Position numbers and translations under genes: made by a program
Source of the DNA: Asanoa sp. WMMD1127
GTDB taxonomy: Bacteria; Actinomycetota; Actinomycetes; Mycobacteriales; Micromonosporaceae
Direction of reading: 5' to 3'
DNA: 64,000 nt
Assembly: GCF_029626225.1 (NCBI RefSeq)
Contig: NZ_JARUBP010000001.1
Coordinates: 5,332,001 to 5,396,000, forward strand
In this document: in pieces, positions 42,060 to 50,506 of the stretch
Layout of the letters: every line of letters starts with the position of its first letter
How positions within the stretch are numbered: position 1 is the first letter of the stretch
Notes under the pieces: model-generated
What the model was told of the DNA's origin: nothing
Databases searched by the model: none
Seen by the model: the letters and a program-made list of their open reading frames with translations, nothing else

Positions 42060-44771
42060 TCAGGCGGCCGCCGGCTGCGCGGCGTCGAGGTGGTCGCGGG
42101 CGGCCGCCAGCGCCAGCCGGGCGTGCTCCTTGGCGCCCACCTGGGCGACGAGGGTCGCCCGCGGGATCTCCAGGGCGAACGGAAGTCCCGGCGGCAGGGC
42201 GTCGAGGATGCCGTGGACGTCTATGCCGCCCTCGCCAGGGAACAGCCGCTCGAAGCGGGCCGTGTGGATGATCTCCTCTGTCGTGGGCGGGACCCCCGGC
42301 GGCGCGTCGCACACGTGCACGAAGTGGAACCAGTGCCCGGGCAGCTGCCGCAGGTCGGCGACGCTCGACCCCGAGCGGGCGAAGTGCAACAGGTCGACCA
42401 GGATCCCGGCGTTGGGCTGATCCGCGCCTCGCAGCACTCGCACGGTCTCGCGGAGGTCCGGCGTCTCGGTCCACGACGGGAACTCCAGGTCGACCGTCAG
42501 GCCCAACGGCCGGGCCAGCTCGCACAGCCGGGCGAACCGGTCGGTCTTGCGCGCGCGGTCCGGGTCCGGCAGCTGGGCGATGACGTGCCGCGCGCCGAGC
42601 TCCGCGCCGGCCTCCAGGAACCGCTGGAACTCGTGCGGGTCGTCGTCGGGGCCGATGCGGGCCAGCTCGATGTCCAGGACCTCGATCCCGGTCGCGGCCA
42701 GGCGGGCCTTGGTCGACCGCATCAGCGCCGGATCCGTCGCGAGTGGATAGTGCGGCTCCTGGGGCGTGACCCGGCGCAGGCGCAGTCCCACGTAGCGGTA
42801 GCCGGCGTCGGCGGCGGCGTCGACGAGCTCCGGGGGCGACAGGCTCAGCGCCGTCAGGTGGGCCAGCGAGTAGTCGTGCCGTCGCGTCGGCGTGTCCCGC
42901 AGCGTACGCAGCCGCCGCTCGCGGTGCGCCGCCATCCGCACCGGCGCGCTGGCCGGGTCGCCGAGCCCGCGATAGCCGTCGACGCGCTGCACGACCGAGA
43001 AGAAGACGCGCGAGCCCAGCAGCTCGGTGTAGAAGTGCAGCAGCGCCCCGTGCTCGTCCCGGTCATAGAGGATCGAATGCTCCCGGAGGGCGTCGAGCTG
43101 GTCGGCCGGCAGGTCGAGGCGCGCGCCGAGGTCGGCGTAGTAGTTGTCGGGGATGGCCAGGATCGGCGCGCCGTGGGCGCGCAGGGCCCGGGCGCTGGCG
43201 ATCGCGTCGTCGGTGCGGAAGGCGACGTGCTGCGGGCTCGGCACGGCCGGCGCCCAGTCTCCGCGCCGCAGCGGTGCGGTGTTGAGCGCGATCGTGACCA
43301 GGTGCTCGGGATCGGCGGCGGCCCGGCCACGGATCAGGCCGAACGGAGCGGCGATCTCGGTGGCCGCCTCGGTGCGCAGGCCCAGCACCGCCCGGTAGAA
43401 CAGCGTGCTCTCGTCGAAGTCGTCGACCGAGTCGGTCAGCGACACGTGGTCGGTGCCGAGGATCCGGCCGTGACCCGGCGCCAGGTCGCCGGTCGGCCCG
43501 AAGTCCTGCAGCCAGTTGTCACCGTCCTGGCCGGCGCCGACCAGGAAGACGGCGGTGCCGTCAGGCGCGGCGACCGACATCAGCTCGGCCTCTTCCGGTT
43601 GGCGCAGCCGCGGCAGGACCGGCACCAGCAGTCGGTCGGCGCGGCGGGCCGACGCCGCCGGGTCCGCGCTCTCCAACCCCAGCGCGCAGATCGCCGCGGT
43701 GCCGGGTGTGACCGTGCGGTGCGGCGCGTGGTTGAGCAGAATCCGTGCGGCGCCCTGCTCCCACAGCTCAACCGGCTTCGAGCGGTGCTGGCCGGTGTGG
43801 GCGAAGCCGAGCGCGGTCAGGGCGCCGGCCACGACCGGCCCTGAGCGGTCGTCCACGGCGAGCTCGGTGAAGACGTGGCCGCCGAGCCGCGGCGCCGGTG
43901 GCAGGCCGGCCGGTCGGATGCGGTCCCGGCTCGCGGGTGGTGCGGAGACGCTCACCGCCTCCCGCAGCGCGATCAGCGAGCGCATGCCGTCGATCGCCGC
44001 CCGCCGGGGTTCGGCCTGCCGGTAGACGTCGTTGAACACCTCGAGCGAAAGGGGTCCGGTGTAGCCGGTCGACAACACGTGACCGAGGAAGCCGGTGAGG
44101 TCGAACGAGCCGAGACCGGGGAAGAGCCGGTGATGGCGGCTCCACTCGACGACGTCGACGGTCATCCGTGGCGCGTCGGCGAGCTGGACGTGGAACAGCT
44201 TGGCGCCGGGCACCACCCTGATGCCGGCGGGATCGTCGCCGCGCGACAGCACGTGGAAGCTGTCCAGGCACAGCCCGAGCGCCGGGTGGTCGGCCCGCCG
44301 GACGATCCGCCAGGCATGGGCGTACGTGTTGACGAAGCGGCCCCAGGCCAGGGCCTCGTAGGCGACGCGCAGGCCGCGCCGGTGCGCGCGATCGGCGAGC
44401 TCGTGCAGCTGTTCGGCCGCGAGGTCGTCGTCGTCGACCGCGTCCCGCGCGACCGTCGAGCACACCAGCAGCGTCGGCGCGCCGAGTCGCTCGAGGATGT
44501 CGAAGGTGCGCTCGGCCCGCTTGAGGTTGGCGGCGAGCAGGTCGGGCGGCACCGCCTCGAAGTCACGGAACGGTTGGTAGAGGTCGATCGAGAGACCTCG
44601 GCGCACGCACTCGGCCCGCACCCGCTCGGGCGACCACGCCGATGCCACCAGGTCGCTGGCGAAGATCTCGACGCCCCGGAACCGCGCGGCGGCGGCCGCG
44701 GCGAGCTTGTCCTCGAGTGTCCCCGAGAGGCTCACGGTCGCGACCGCCGGATGAAGGATGTCGTGGGTCAT
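42060..44771 (-). CDS. QsuB-type 3-dehydroshikimate dehydratase fused to a second TIM-barrel domain
   Basis: 903 residues in three parts. Residues 1-~275 are an AP-endonuclease-2-type TIM barrel with the metal set E (YEALAWG), D (CLDSFH), Q (VQLADA) and E (SLEVFND) of dehydroshikimate dehydratases. Residues ~295-620 are an HPPD-like VOC domain; it keeps a His at H442 (GTDHVSL), but the last Fe ligand is lost: FFSVVQR has Ser592 where HPPD has Glu. Residues ~640-900 form a further TIM barrel with its own candidate metal residues (DLEFPSW, LVDLLHF, ALEIPRA). QsuB/QuiC1 proteins have the first two parts only (about 615 residues). The first barrel should convert 3-dehydroshikimate to protocatechuate. 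ATG start; shares operator copy C with the esterase gene. Confidence 0.85.
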   Translation of the reverse strand: MTHDILHPAVATVSLSGTLEDKLAAAAAARFRGVEIFASDLVASAWSPERVRAECVRRGLSIDLYQPFRDFEAVPPDLLAANLKRAERTFDILERLGAPTLLVCSTVARDAVDDDDLAAEQLHELADRAHRRGLRVAYEALAWGRFVNTYAHAWRIVRRADHPALGLCLDSFHVLSRGDDPAGIRVVPGAKLFHVQLADAPRMTVDVVEWSRHHRLFPGLGSFDLTGFLGHVLSTGYTGPLSLEVFNDVYRQAEPRRAAIDGMRSLIALREAVSVSAPPASRDRIRPAGLPPAPRLGGHVFTELAVDDRSGPVVAGALTALGFAHTGQHRSKPVELWEQGAARILLNHAPHRTVTPGTAAICALGLESADPAASARRADRLLVPVLPRLRQPEEAELMSVAAPDGTAVFLVGAGQDGDNWLQDFGPTGDLAPGHGRILGTDHVSLTDSVDDFDESTLFYRAVLGLRTEAATEIAAPFGLIRGRAAADPEHLVTIALNTAPLRRGDWAPAVPSPQHVAFRTDDAIASARALRAHGAPILAIPDNYYADLGARLDLPADQLDALREHSILYDRDEHGALLHFYTELLGSRVFFSVVQRVDGYRGLGDPASAPVRMAAHRERRLRTLRDTPTRRHDYSLAHLTALSLSPPELVDAAADAGYRYVGLRLRRVTPQEPHYPLATDPALMRSTKARLAATGIEVLDIELARIGPDDDPHEFQRFLEAGAELGARHVIAQLPDPDRARKTDRFARLCELARPLGLTVDLEFPSWTETPDLRETVRVLRGADQPNAGILVDLLHFARSGSSVADLRQLPGHWFHFVHVCDAPPGVPPTTEEIIHTARFERLFPGEGGIDVHGILDALPPGLPFALEIPRATLVAQVGAKEHARLALAAARDHLDAAQPAAA

Positions 44772-44815
44772 GCCAACCCCTGCCTCGTTGCCGGGCCATT
44801 GACGACCAGACTAAG

Positions 44816-44852
44816 GTCTGCCTAGCAGTTCGGAAAGTCCGCTAGATGGATC
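44816..44852. promoter_or_regulatory. Tandem operator copy C (dehydroshikimate dehydratase / esterase promoter)
   Basis: GTCT-N6-CAGTTC at 44816-44831 (weak) and GTCC-N6-TGGATC at 44837-44852, starts again 21 bp apart and followed by GCCG as in copy B. It lies between the two divergent starts at 44771 and 44889. Flanking similarity to copies A and B is limited to the sites and the GAA between them. Confidence 0.6.
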
Positions 44853-44888
44853 GCCGCCAACCCGTCCCCTCGCGGAAAGGCCTGCCTC

Positions 44889-46808
44889 ATGTCCGCAATC
44901 GACCGACGCCGGCTGCTCCAGGGCGCCGCGGCCGTCGCGGTGACGGCCACCCTGACCGACCAACTCCGGTCCGCGCCGGCGCGGGCGCACGGCGCCGGCG
45001 CGCCCGCTGACCCGCTCGGGCCGCCGGGATCGCTGGACGAACGCCCCTTCCCGGCCTACGACTACTCCCGCGCCAACAAGCTCCCACGCGAGATGACCGG
45101 CTATTGGTCGAAGTCGTTCGAGGTTGCCGGCGCGACGCGGACGGCCAAGGTCTACATCTCCGCCGAGACGCCGATCCGCTCCTACTACACGGTCATCGCG
45201 GTGCCTGACGGCGTGCGTACCGCCGAGTTTCTTGCCCGGTCAGGCTGGGTCGACGTCGCCGACCGGCGCGCGGAGGGGCTGTTCGTGCTCGAACCGGGGC
45301 CCGGCGGGTGGGGTCCGCACGCCGACGAGGCCGTTTACGTCGAGGCAGCCATGGCCTTCCACCAGAACAACCGCTACTTCTCGATCTTCGGGCTGCACTA
45401 TCTCGTGGGATACGGCGCCGGCGCGCCCGCCCTCGAGGCGTGGGCCGTCGCCCACCCGCTGCGGGTCATCGGCCAGGTGTTCGTCGACTCGACCGGGCTC
45501 GACGCGGACCACCTGGCCGCCTACGCCGACCGGGTCTTCGACGGCGAGACGGACGGCAGCTACACCACTGTGGAGTTTCCGCCCGGCTTCGACCTGATCC
45601 GGTACGCGGAAACCGTGTTGCCGACGTGGTTCATCCACCCGGACCGGCGGACGGTCGGGGCCAGCCTGGCTTACTGGAAGCAGGCCAACGACGCGGTCGG
45701 GCGGCCAGTCCGGGACCGGACGCTCGGCACCGTGTACCCGCAACGGCGCGGCTCCGACCGCTGGATGACCTCCTACGCGGGCCCGATCTCGCAGGTCGCC
45801 GTCCAGGAGCGGCCGGTCGGGGCCACGAGCCGCGTCGCGACCGGGCAGATCGTCGAGTTCCTCACCGCGTACACGCGCTATGAGAACTTCTTCGCCTATG
45901 GAAACCAGCTCTACGAGCGGGCCGACTACGCCAAGCTCGGTGTCGAGGTGCGCACCATGATGGTCGAGGGCTTCGTGCGCGAATATCTCGTGCACGTGCC
46001 CCGCTCGGCGCACCGCCGGTGGGGTGATCGGGCGCCGGTCCTCTTCGTGTGGCCGGGCAACAGCCAGACCGACAAGGTGTTCTTCGACGCCGCCCAGTGG
46101 TGGAAGGTCGCCGAGCGCGAAGGCATCGTCGTCGTCACCGTCTGCGAGCAGTACAGCAACACCTCGGTCTCGGTCAGCCACCGCGACTCGCACGCCTTCT
46201 ATCGCCAGCTCCGCGAGGTCGTCACGGCCGAGTACCCGGTCGACCCGACCCGGTTCTATTCCACCGGGCAGTCCGCCGGCAGCTCCGTGACCCAGAACTT
46301 CGCGATCGCGTTCCCCGAGTATTTCGCCGCTGTCGCGTCGACCTCGTTCACCGCCGCGCCGAGCGCCGCGGGCACCGTGAGCATCGACGGCGTCGAGCAT
46401 CCGGCCAGCGGGCGGATGATCCCCAACTACCAGATCTACGGCTACGGCGACCTCGCGTTCCTGGAGGGCACGCTCTGGGACGACATCGAGAACTCGCTCG
46501 ACAGCTGGGCGCGGTATCACCTCCACACCAATGATCTCAGTCTGTCCGATGTGGACGACGTCGACGGCGAGCGGAGCGGTTGGCACGATCGGTTCGTGAC
46601 CTGGACCTGGCGCGGCCGCGACACGGGCATCCCGGTGCTCAAGGTCACCAGGAACGTCTACCGCTCGCACAACACGATGCCCGAGGAGTCCCCGCTGATG
46701 TGGGACTTCCTGAAGCACTACAGCAGCGAGACCGGCGCGGACGGGAGCGTCGTGCGCTACTACAGCCCGTCCGGCTTCCGCCGGCCCCGGGACAGGAAAC
46801 GGATCTGA
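44889..46808 (+). CDS. Tat-exported alpha/beta-hydrolase esterase (PHB-depolymerase/feruloyl-esterase-like)
   Basis: 639 residues. A Tat-type signal (DRRRLLQGAAAVAVTA) is followed by a ~330-residue N-terminal region of no recognised family and a C-terminal alpha/beta-hydrolase domain. In that domain VLFVWPGNSQ forms the oxyanion region and S462 in TGQSAGSSVT is the nucleophile, as in the LpqC/feruloyl-esterase/PHB-depolymerase group. A later His (YRSHNTMPEES) could complete the triad. Because it shares a divergent promoter with a dehydroshikimate dehydratase, I infer that it may release quinate or shikimate from plant esters such as chlorogenate outside the cell. Its stop overlaps the next gene (CTGA). 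Confidence 0.75.
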   Translation: MSAIDRRRLLQGAAAVAVTATLTDQLRSAPARAHGAGAPADPLGPPGSLDERPFPAYDYSRANKLPREMTGYWSKSFEVAGATRTAKVYISAETPIRSYYTVIAVPDGVRTAEFLARSGWVDVADRRAEGLFVLEPGPGGWGPHADEAVYVEAAMAFHQNNRYFSIFGLHYLVGYGAGAPALEAWAVAHPLRVIGQVFVDSTGLDADHLAAYADRVFDGETDGSYTTVEFPPGFDLIRYAETVLPTWFIHPDRRTVGASLAYWKQANDAVGRPVRDRTLGTVYPQRRGSDRWMTSYAGPISQVAVQERPVGATSRVATGQIVEFLTAYTRYENFFAYGNQLYERADYAKLGVEVRTMMVEGFVREYLVHVPRSAHRRWGDRAPVLFVWPGNSQTDKVFFDAAQWWKVAEREGIVVVTVCEQYSNTSVSVSHRDSHAFYRQLREVVTAEYPVDPTRFYSTGQSAGSSVTQNFAIAFPEYFAAVASTSFTAAPSAAGTVSIDGVEHPASGRMIPNYQIYGYGDLAFLEGTLWDDIENSLDSWARYHLHTNDLSLSDVDDVDGERSGWHDRFVTWTWRGRDTGIPVLKVTRNVYRSHNTMPEESPLMWDFLKHYSSETGADGSVVRYYSPSGFRRPRDRKRI

Positions 46809-48101
46809 GCACGGCGGCGTGGGCGGCGGTGGCGGTGTTCGCCGTCGCCTACGCGCTGATCGCCACCGAGAAGGTGCACCGCGTCGCCGCGGCGCTCGGC
46901 GGCGCCGTGGTCATGCTGCTGATCGGCGCGACCGACGCCGAGCACGCGTTCTTCTCGGCGGACGCGGGCATCGACTGGAACGTCATCTTCCTGCTGCTCG
47001 GGATGATGCTGATCGTCGCCGCCCTCAAGCGGACCGGGGCGTTCGAGTACCTGGCCATCTGGGCGATCAAGCGGGCCAGGGGCCGCCCGTTCCGGGTCAT
47101 GGTCGTGCTCATCGTGGTGACCGCGGTCATCTCGGCCGGCCTCGACAACGTGACCACGGTGCTGCTCGTCGCCCCGGTCACGTTCCTCGTCTGCGAGCGC
47201 CTGGCCGTTCCGGTCGCGCCCTACCTGATCGCCGAGGCGATGGCGTCCAACATCGGCGGCACCGCGACGCTGGTCGGCGACCCACCCAACATCATCATCG
47301 CCAGCCGCGGCGGGCTGTCGTACAACGACTTCCTGGTGCACCTGGCCCCGTTCGTCGTCGTGGCGCTGGCCGCGTTCGTCGCGCTGAGTCGGGTCCTGTT
47401 CCGCACGGCGTTCCGTCACGACCCGGGGCGGGCGGCGGAGATCGCGACGCTGCGGGAGCGCGACGCCATCAAGGATCCGCGGCTGCTGGCGGTCAGCCTG
47501 GCGGTGCTGGCCGTGACGATGGTCGCGTTCATGCTGCACACGGTCCTCCACCTGGAACCGGCGGTGGTCGCCATCGTCGGCGGCCTGGTCCTGCTGGCGC
47601 TCTCCGGGATCGACGCCGGCACGGTCGCGCGCGACGTGGAGTGGCCGACCCTGGTCTTCTTCGCGGGCCTGTTCGTGATGGTCGGCTCGCTGGTCAACAC
47701 CGGCGTCATCGAGCAGCTGTCGCGCGCGGCGGTGGAGGCGACCGGTGGCCGGCTGTTCGGTCGCGTCGATGGTGCTGCTGTGGGGATCGGCCGTGCTGTC
47801 GGCGATCGTCGACAACATCCCCTACGTGGCCACCATCAGCCCGATCGTGGCGGAGATGGTCAACGCCGACGGCACCTCCCAGGCGCGGGTGCTGTGGTGG
47901 GCCCTGGCCATCGGCGCCGACCTGGGCGGCAACGCCACCGCGATCGGCGCGTCGGCCAACGTCGTCGTGCTGGGGCTGGCCGAACGCGCGGGCACGAAGA
48001 TCACCTTCTGGGAGTTCACCAAGTACGGGCTCGTCGTGACGCTCGTCACCATCGCGCTGGCCACCCCGTACCTCTGGTTGCGTTACTTCGCGTTTCCATG
48101 A
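46805..48101 (+). pseudogene. Frameshifted ArsB/NhaD-type permease, paralogue of the 17.5-kb gene
   Basis: Conceptual translation gives about 431 residues closely similar to the permease at 17462-18760, with the same GDPPNIIIAS and [17 protein letters not shown] loops. The reading frame breaks at 47759-47760: one extra G in TTCGG moves the sequence from GRLF into a new frame, and removing it restores alignment to the paralogue ([12 protein letters not shown] against GRLLTASMVLLW). Total length is one base over a multiple of three. The start is also unusual: CTG overlapping the esterase stop, where the intact copy uses GTG. It is a recent pseudogene, a programmed frameshift or a sequencing error; the downstream part is still well conserved. 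Confidence 0.8.
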
Positions 48102-48107
48102 GCGGCC

Positions 48108-48113
48108 TAAGGT
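48108..48113 (+). promoter_or_regulatory. Leaderless-type -10 box for the GNAT gene
   Basis: TAAGGT fits TAnnnT and ends 6 nt before the GTG start, so transcription would begin at or next to the start codon. No ribosome site is otherwise present. Confidence 0.5.
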
Positions 48114-48119
48114 TGAGGG

Positions 48120-48662
48120 GTGGCCGGTGAACTGAAGACGGATCGCCTCAACCTGCGGCCGTGGCGGGTCGACGACGCGGAGGCGGCGCTGCCGATCTAC
48201 GGGGCGTCGAACGTGGCGCGGTGGCTCAGCCCCGCGATGGACAGCGTTCCCGACGCCGACGCGATGCGGCTGGTGCTGCAGCAGTGGGTCGCCGAGGACG
48301 CGCGCCTGCCGGAGCCCGCCGGGCGCTGGGCGGTCGAGCGCCGCGACGACGGCCGGCTCGTCGGCGGCGCCATTTTGCTGCCGCTGCCGCCGCGCGGCGA
48401 GGACCTGGAGATGGGCTGGCAGCTCCACCCCGATGTCTGGGGCCAGGGGTACGCGGCCGAGGCGGGGCGGGCCATCGCCCGGTGGGCGTTCGACCAGGGC
48501 TGGGACGAGGTCCTCGCGGTCGCCCGCCCGGCGAACTCCCGAGCCCAGGCGACCGCCCGCCGCATCGGGATGGACTGGGTCGGCGAGACGGAGAAATACT
48601 ACGGCCTGCGCCTCCAGGTCTTCCGCCTCCGCCCGGCCGACCTGACCGACCCGGCGGTCTGA
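48120..48662 (+). CDS. GNAT-family N-acetyltransferase (RimJ/RimL-like)
   Basis: 180 residues. The opening LKTDRLNLRPWRVDDAEA and the acetyl-CoA binding segment HPDVWGQGYAAEAGRAIARWAF (Q/RxxGxG/A) are diagnostic, followed by ARPANSRAQATARRIGM. It acetylates an amine, perhaps a ribosomal N-terminus or small molecule; the substrate is unknown. GTG start with a -10 box only 6 nt upstream, so probably leaderless. Convergent with the SMP-30 gene; the 49-bp gap has a weak ACCGAAC/GTTCGGT inverted repeat. Confidence 0.88.
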   Translation: MAGELKTDRLNLRPWRVDDAEAALPIYGASNVARWLSPAMDSVPDADAMRLVLQQWVAEDARLPEPAGRWAVERRDDGRLVGGAILLPLPPRGEDLEMGWQLHPDVWGQGYAAEAGRAIARWAFDQGWDEVLAVARPANSRAQATARRIGMDWVGETEKYYGLRLQVFRLRPADLTDPAV

Positions 48663-48711
48663 CCGTCACCGAACGTGCGACAGTTGTCCGGGCCCGCGCG
48701 CTCATGTTCGG

Positions 48712-49557
48712 TCACCCGGCGAACCGGGGCGTGGCCAGGCCGCGGGCGCCGGGGTTGAGCAGGAGGGTCTGGCCGGCCAGCGGCGACGGGTCGCCGCCGA
48801 CGCGGGCCGAGGTCACCGCCAGCTGGTCCAGGTGCGGCCCGACGAACGCGCAGCGCGTGGGGTTGGCCACCGGAAGGGGCACGACCCGGTCGACCGTGCC
48901 GTCCGGGGCGTAGCGGACGATCCGCGCGCCGCCGAACTTGCAGTTCCAGACGTAGCCCTGGGCGTCCACCGTCACGCCGTCGGGGAACCAGTCGTGGTCC
49001 ACATCGGACATGAACACCCGGCCCGGTCCGACGTCGCCGGAAGGGGAGACCGGATAGGCCCGGATCAGCCGGACGGTGGAGTCGACGTGATAGAGCGTCG
49101 AACCGTCCGGACTCCAGGCCGGACCGTTGGAGCACACGATGCCGCCGAACGCGCGCCGCACCGTCAGCGCACCGTCGAGGCGATAGAACGAGCCGCTCGG
49201 CGTCCGCTCCGCCATGTCCATGGAGCCGAACCAGAACGCGCCCGAGGGGTCGACGGCGCCGTCGTTGAGGCGGGTGCCGGGTGGGGTGTCGACGGCGCGT
49301 ACGACCTCGACCGTGCCCGCGTCGACGTCGCAGAACGCGATCGCGTCCCGCAACGCCGCGACCAGGCCGCCACCGGCGCGCAGGGCGACGCTGCCGACCA
49401 GGTCCGGCAGCACCACGGTCACGACGGGACCGGCCGGCCACGCCATCGCGTGCACGCGACGTTCGAGGATGTCGACCCAGTAGAACCGCGATCCGTCCCA
49501 CAGCGCGCTCTCGCCGAGCGTGCACGGGATGTCGCTCAGCACCGTCACGTCAGTCAT
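48712..49557 (-). CDS. SMP-30/gluconolactonase/regucalcin-family lactonase
   Basis: 281 residues, a six-bladed propeller with the family metal ligands in LGESALWD (Glu), TRLNDGAVDPSG (Asn), and SNGPAWSPDG (Asn/Asp region), and FPDGVTVDAQGYVW. It hydrolyses sugar lactones to aldonic acids. It is the last gene of an operon with a ribose-type ABC importer and overlaps the permease gene by 8 bp. Together with the importer this suggests oxidative use of an aldose or its lactone; no sugar dehydrogenase is in the operon. Confidence 0.92.
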   Translation of the reverse strand: MTDVTVLSDIPCTLGESALWDGSRFYWVDILERRVHAMAWPAGPVVTVVLPDLVGSVALRAGGGLVAALRDAIAFCDVDAGTVEVVRAVDTPPGTRLNDGAVDPSGAFWFGSMDMAERTPSGSFYRLDGALTVRRAFGGIVCSNGPAWSPDGSTLYHVDSTVRLIRAYPVSPSGDVGPGRVFMSDVDHDWFPDGVTVDAQGYVWNCKFGGARIVRYAPDGTVDRVVPLPVANPTRCAFVGPHLDQLAVTSARVGGDPSPLAGQTLLLNPGARGLATPRFAG

Positions 49558-50506
49558 GAGCCTTCTCCCGGCCGTACGCGAAGAGGATGGCGAGGATGAC
49601 CAGGCCGTAGATGACCAGGCGGCCGTACTCGGGGACGCGTTGCGCCTGCAGGAACGTCGTCACGGCCACCAGGGTGAGCGAGCCGGCGATGACACCCAGG
49701 TAATGGCCGCGGCCGCCGAGGATGGAGACGCCGCCGACCACGACGGCGGCGATCGACTCGAAGAGGTACGGGTCGCCGAGTCCGAGCGACGGCTGGCCGC
49801 CGTAGGCGACGAGCGCGATGCCGGCCAGCGCGGCGAACACGCCGCTGAGCGTGTAGAGCGCCACGGTCACGCCCCGCACGCCGACACCGGACAGGAAGGC
49901 GGCGCGGGGGTTGACGCCGACGGCGTAGACCCGGCGGCCGAAGGTGGACAGGGTCAGGAGCACCGTCATGAACAGGCCCACCCCGGCCCAGAGGAACAGC
50001 TGGGCGGGCAGCGCGCCGGAGAACAGGCCGCGCAGCGGCTCCGGGGCGTACGAGCCGCAGGACGCGCAGGTCAGCCCCTTCGAGAGGCCGAGCGTGAGGC
50101 CCTGCATGACCCCGTTCATGCCGAGCGTCATGACGACCGCGGGCACGCCGAGCCACGCCACGCCCAGGCCGTTGCCCAGACCGACCAGCGCGCCGACGCC
50201 GAGCGCGAGGGCGATCGCCAGCGGCGCTCGCGAGGTCTGGCCGAGACTCGACGTGGTGAGCACGATCGCCGCGCCGTTGAGCACCCAGGGGATCGACAGG
50301 TCGATGCCGCCGACGAGCACGACGAGCATCTGCCCGGCCGCGACGAAGCCGGTGAAGCTGGCGACGACGAGCATCACCCGCAGGCTCGACCAGGACGCGA
50401 AGCCGGGGTGCAGGATCGCGCCGGCCAGCAGCACGGCGACGGTGCCGCCGAGCGCGTAGAAGATGCGCCGGGCGCCGGGGGAGTCGAGGACGGTCGGGAG
50501 CCTCAT
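49550..50506 (-). CDS. Sugar ABC transporter permease (RbsC family), second copy
   Basis: 318 residues with about nine to ten helices. Family signatures are VVLVGGIDLSIPWVLNGAAIV and AVVVGGVSILGGRGHYLGVIAG. It forms the membrane channel with the neighbouring permease; paired RbsC-type subunits are common in actinomycete pentose or erythritol-type importers. Starts by ATGA overlap with the upstream permease and overlaps the lactonase gene downstream. Confidence 0.93.
   Translation of the reverse strand: MRLPTVLDSPGARRIFYALGGTVAVLLAGAILHPGFASWSSLRVMLVVASFTGFVAAGQMLVVLVGGIDLSIPWVLNGAAIVLTTSSLGQTSRAPLAIALALGVGALVGLGNGLGVAWLGVPAVVMTLGMNGVMQGLTLGLSKGLTCASCGSYAPEPLRGLFSGALPAQLFLWAGVGLFMTVLLTLSTFGRRVYAVGVNPRAAFLSGVGVRGVTVALYTLSGVFAALAGIALVAYGGQPSLGLGDPYLFESIAAVVVGGVSILGGRGHYLGVIAGSLTLVAVTTFLQAQRVPEYGRLVIYGLVILAILFAYGREKAHD

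Noticed and set aside
48664-48715. ACCGAAC...GTTCGGT inverted repeat between convergent genes as a terminator
   Set aside because: Arms are only 7 bp with a 33-nt loop; too weak to call, mentioned in the neighbouring gene entry only.
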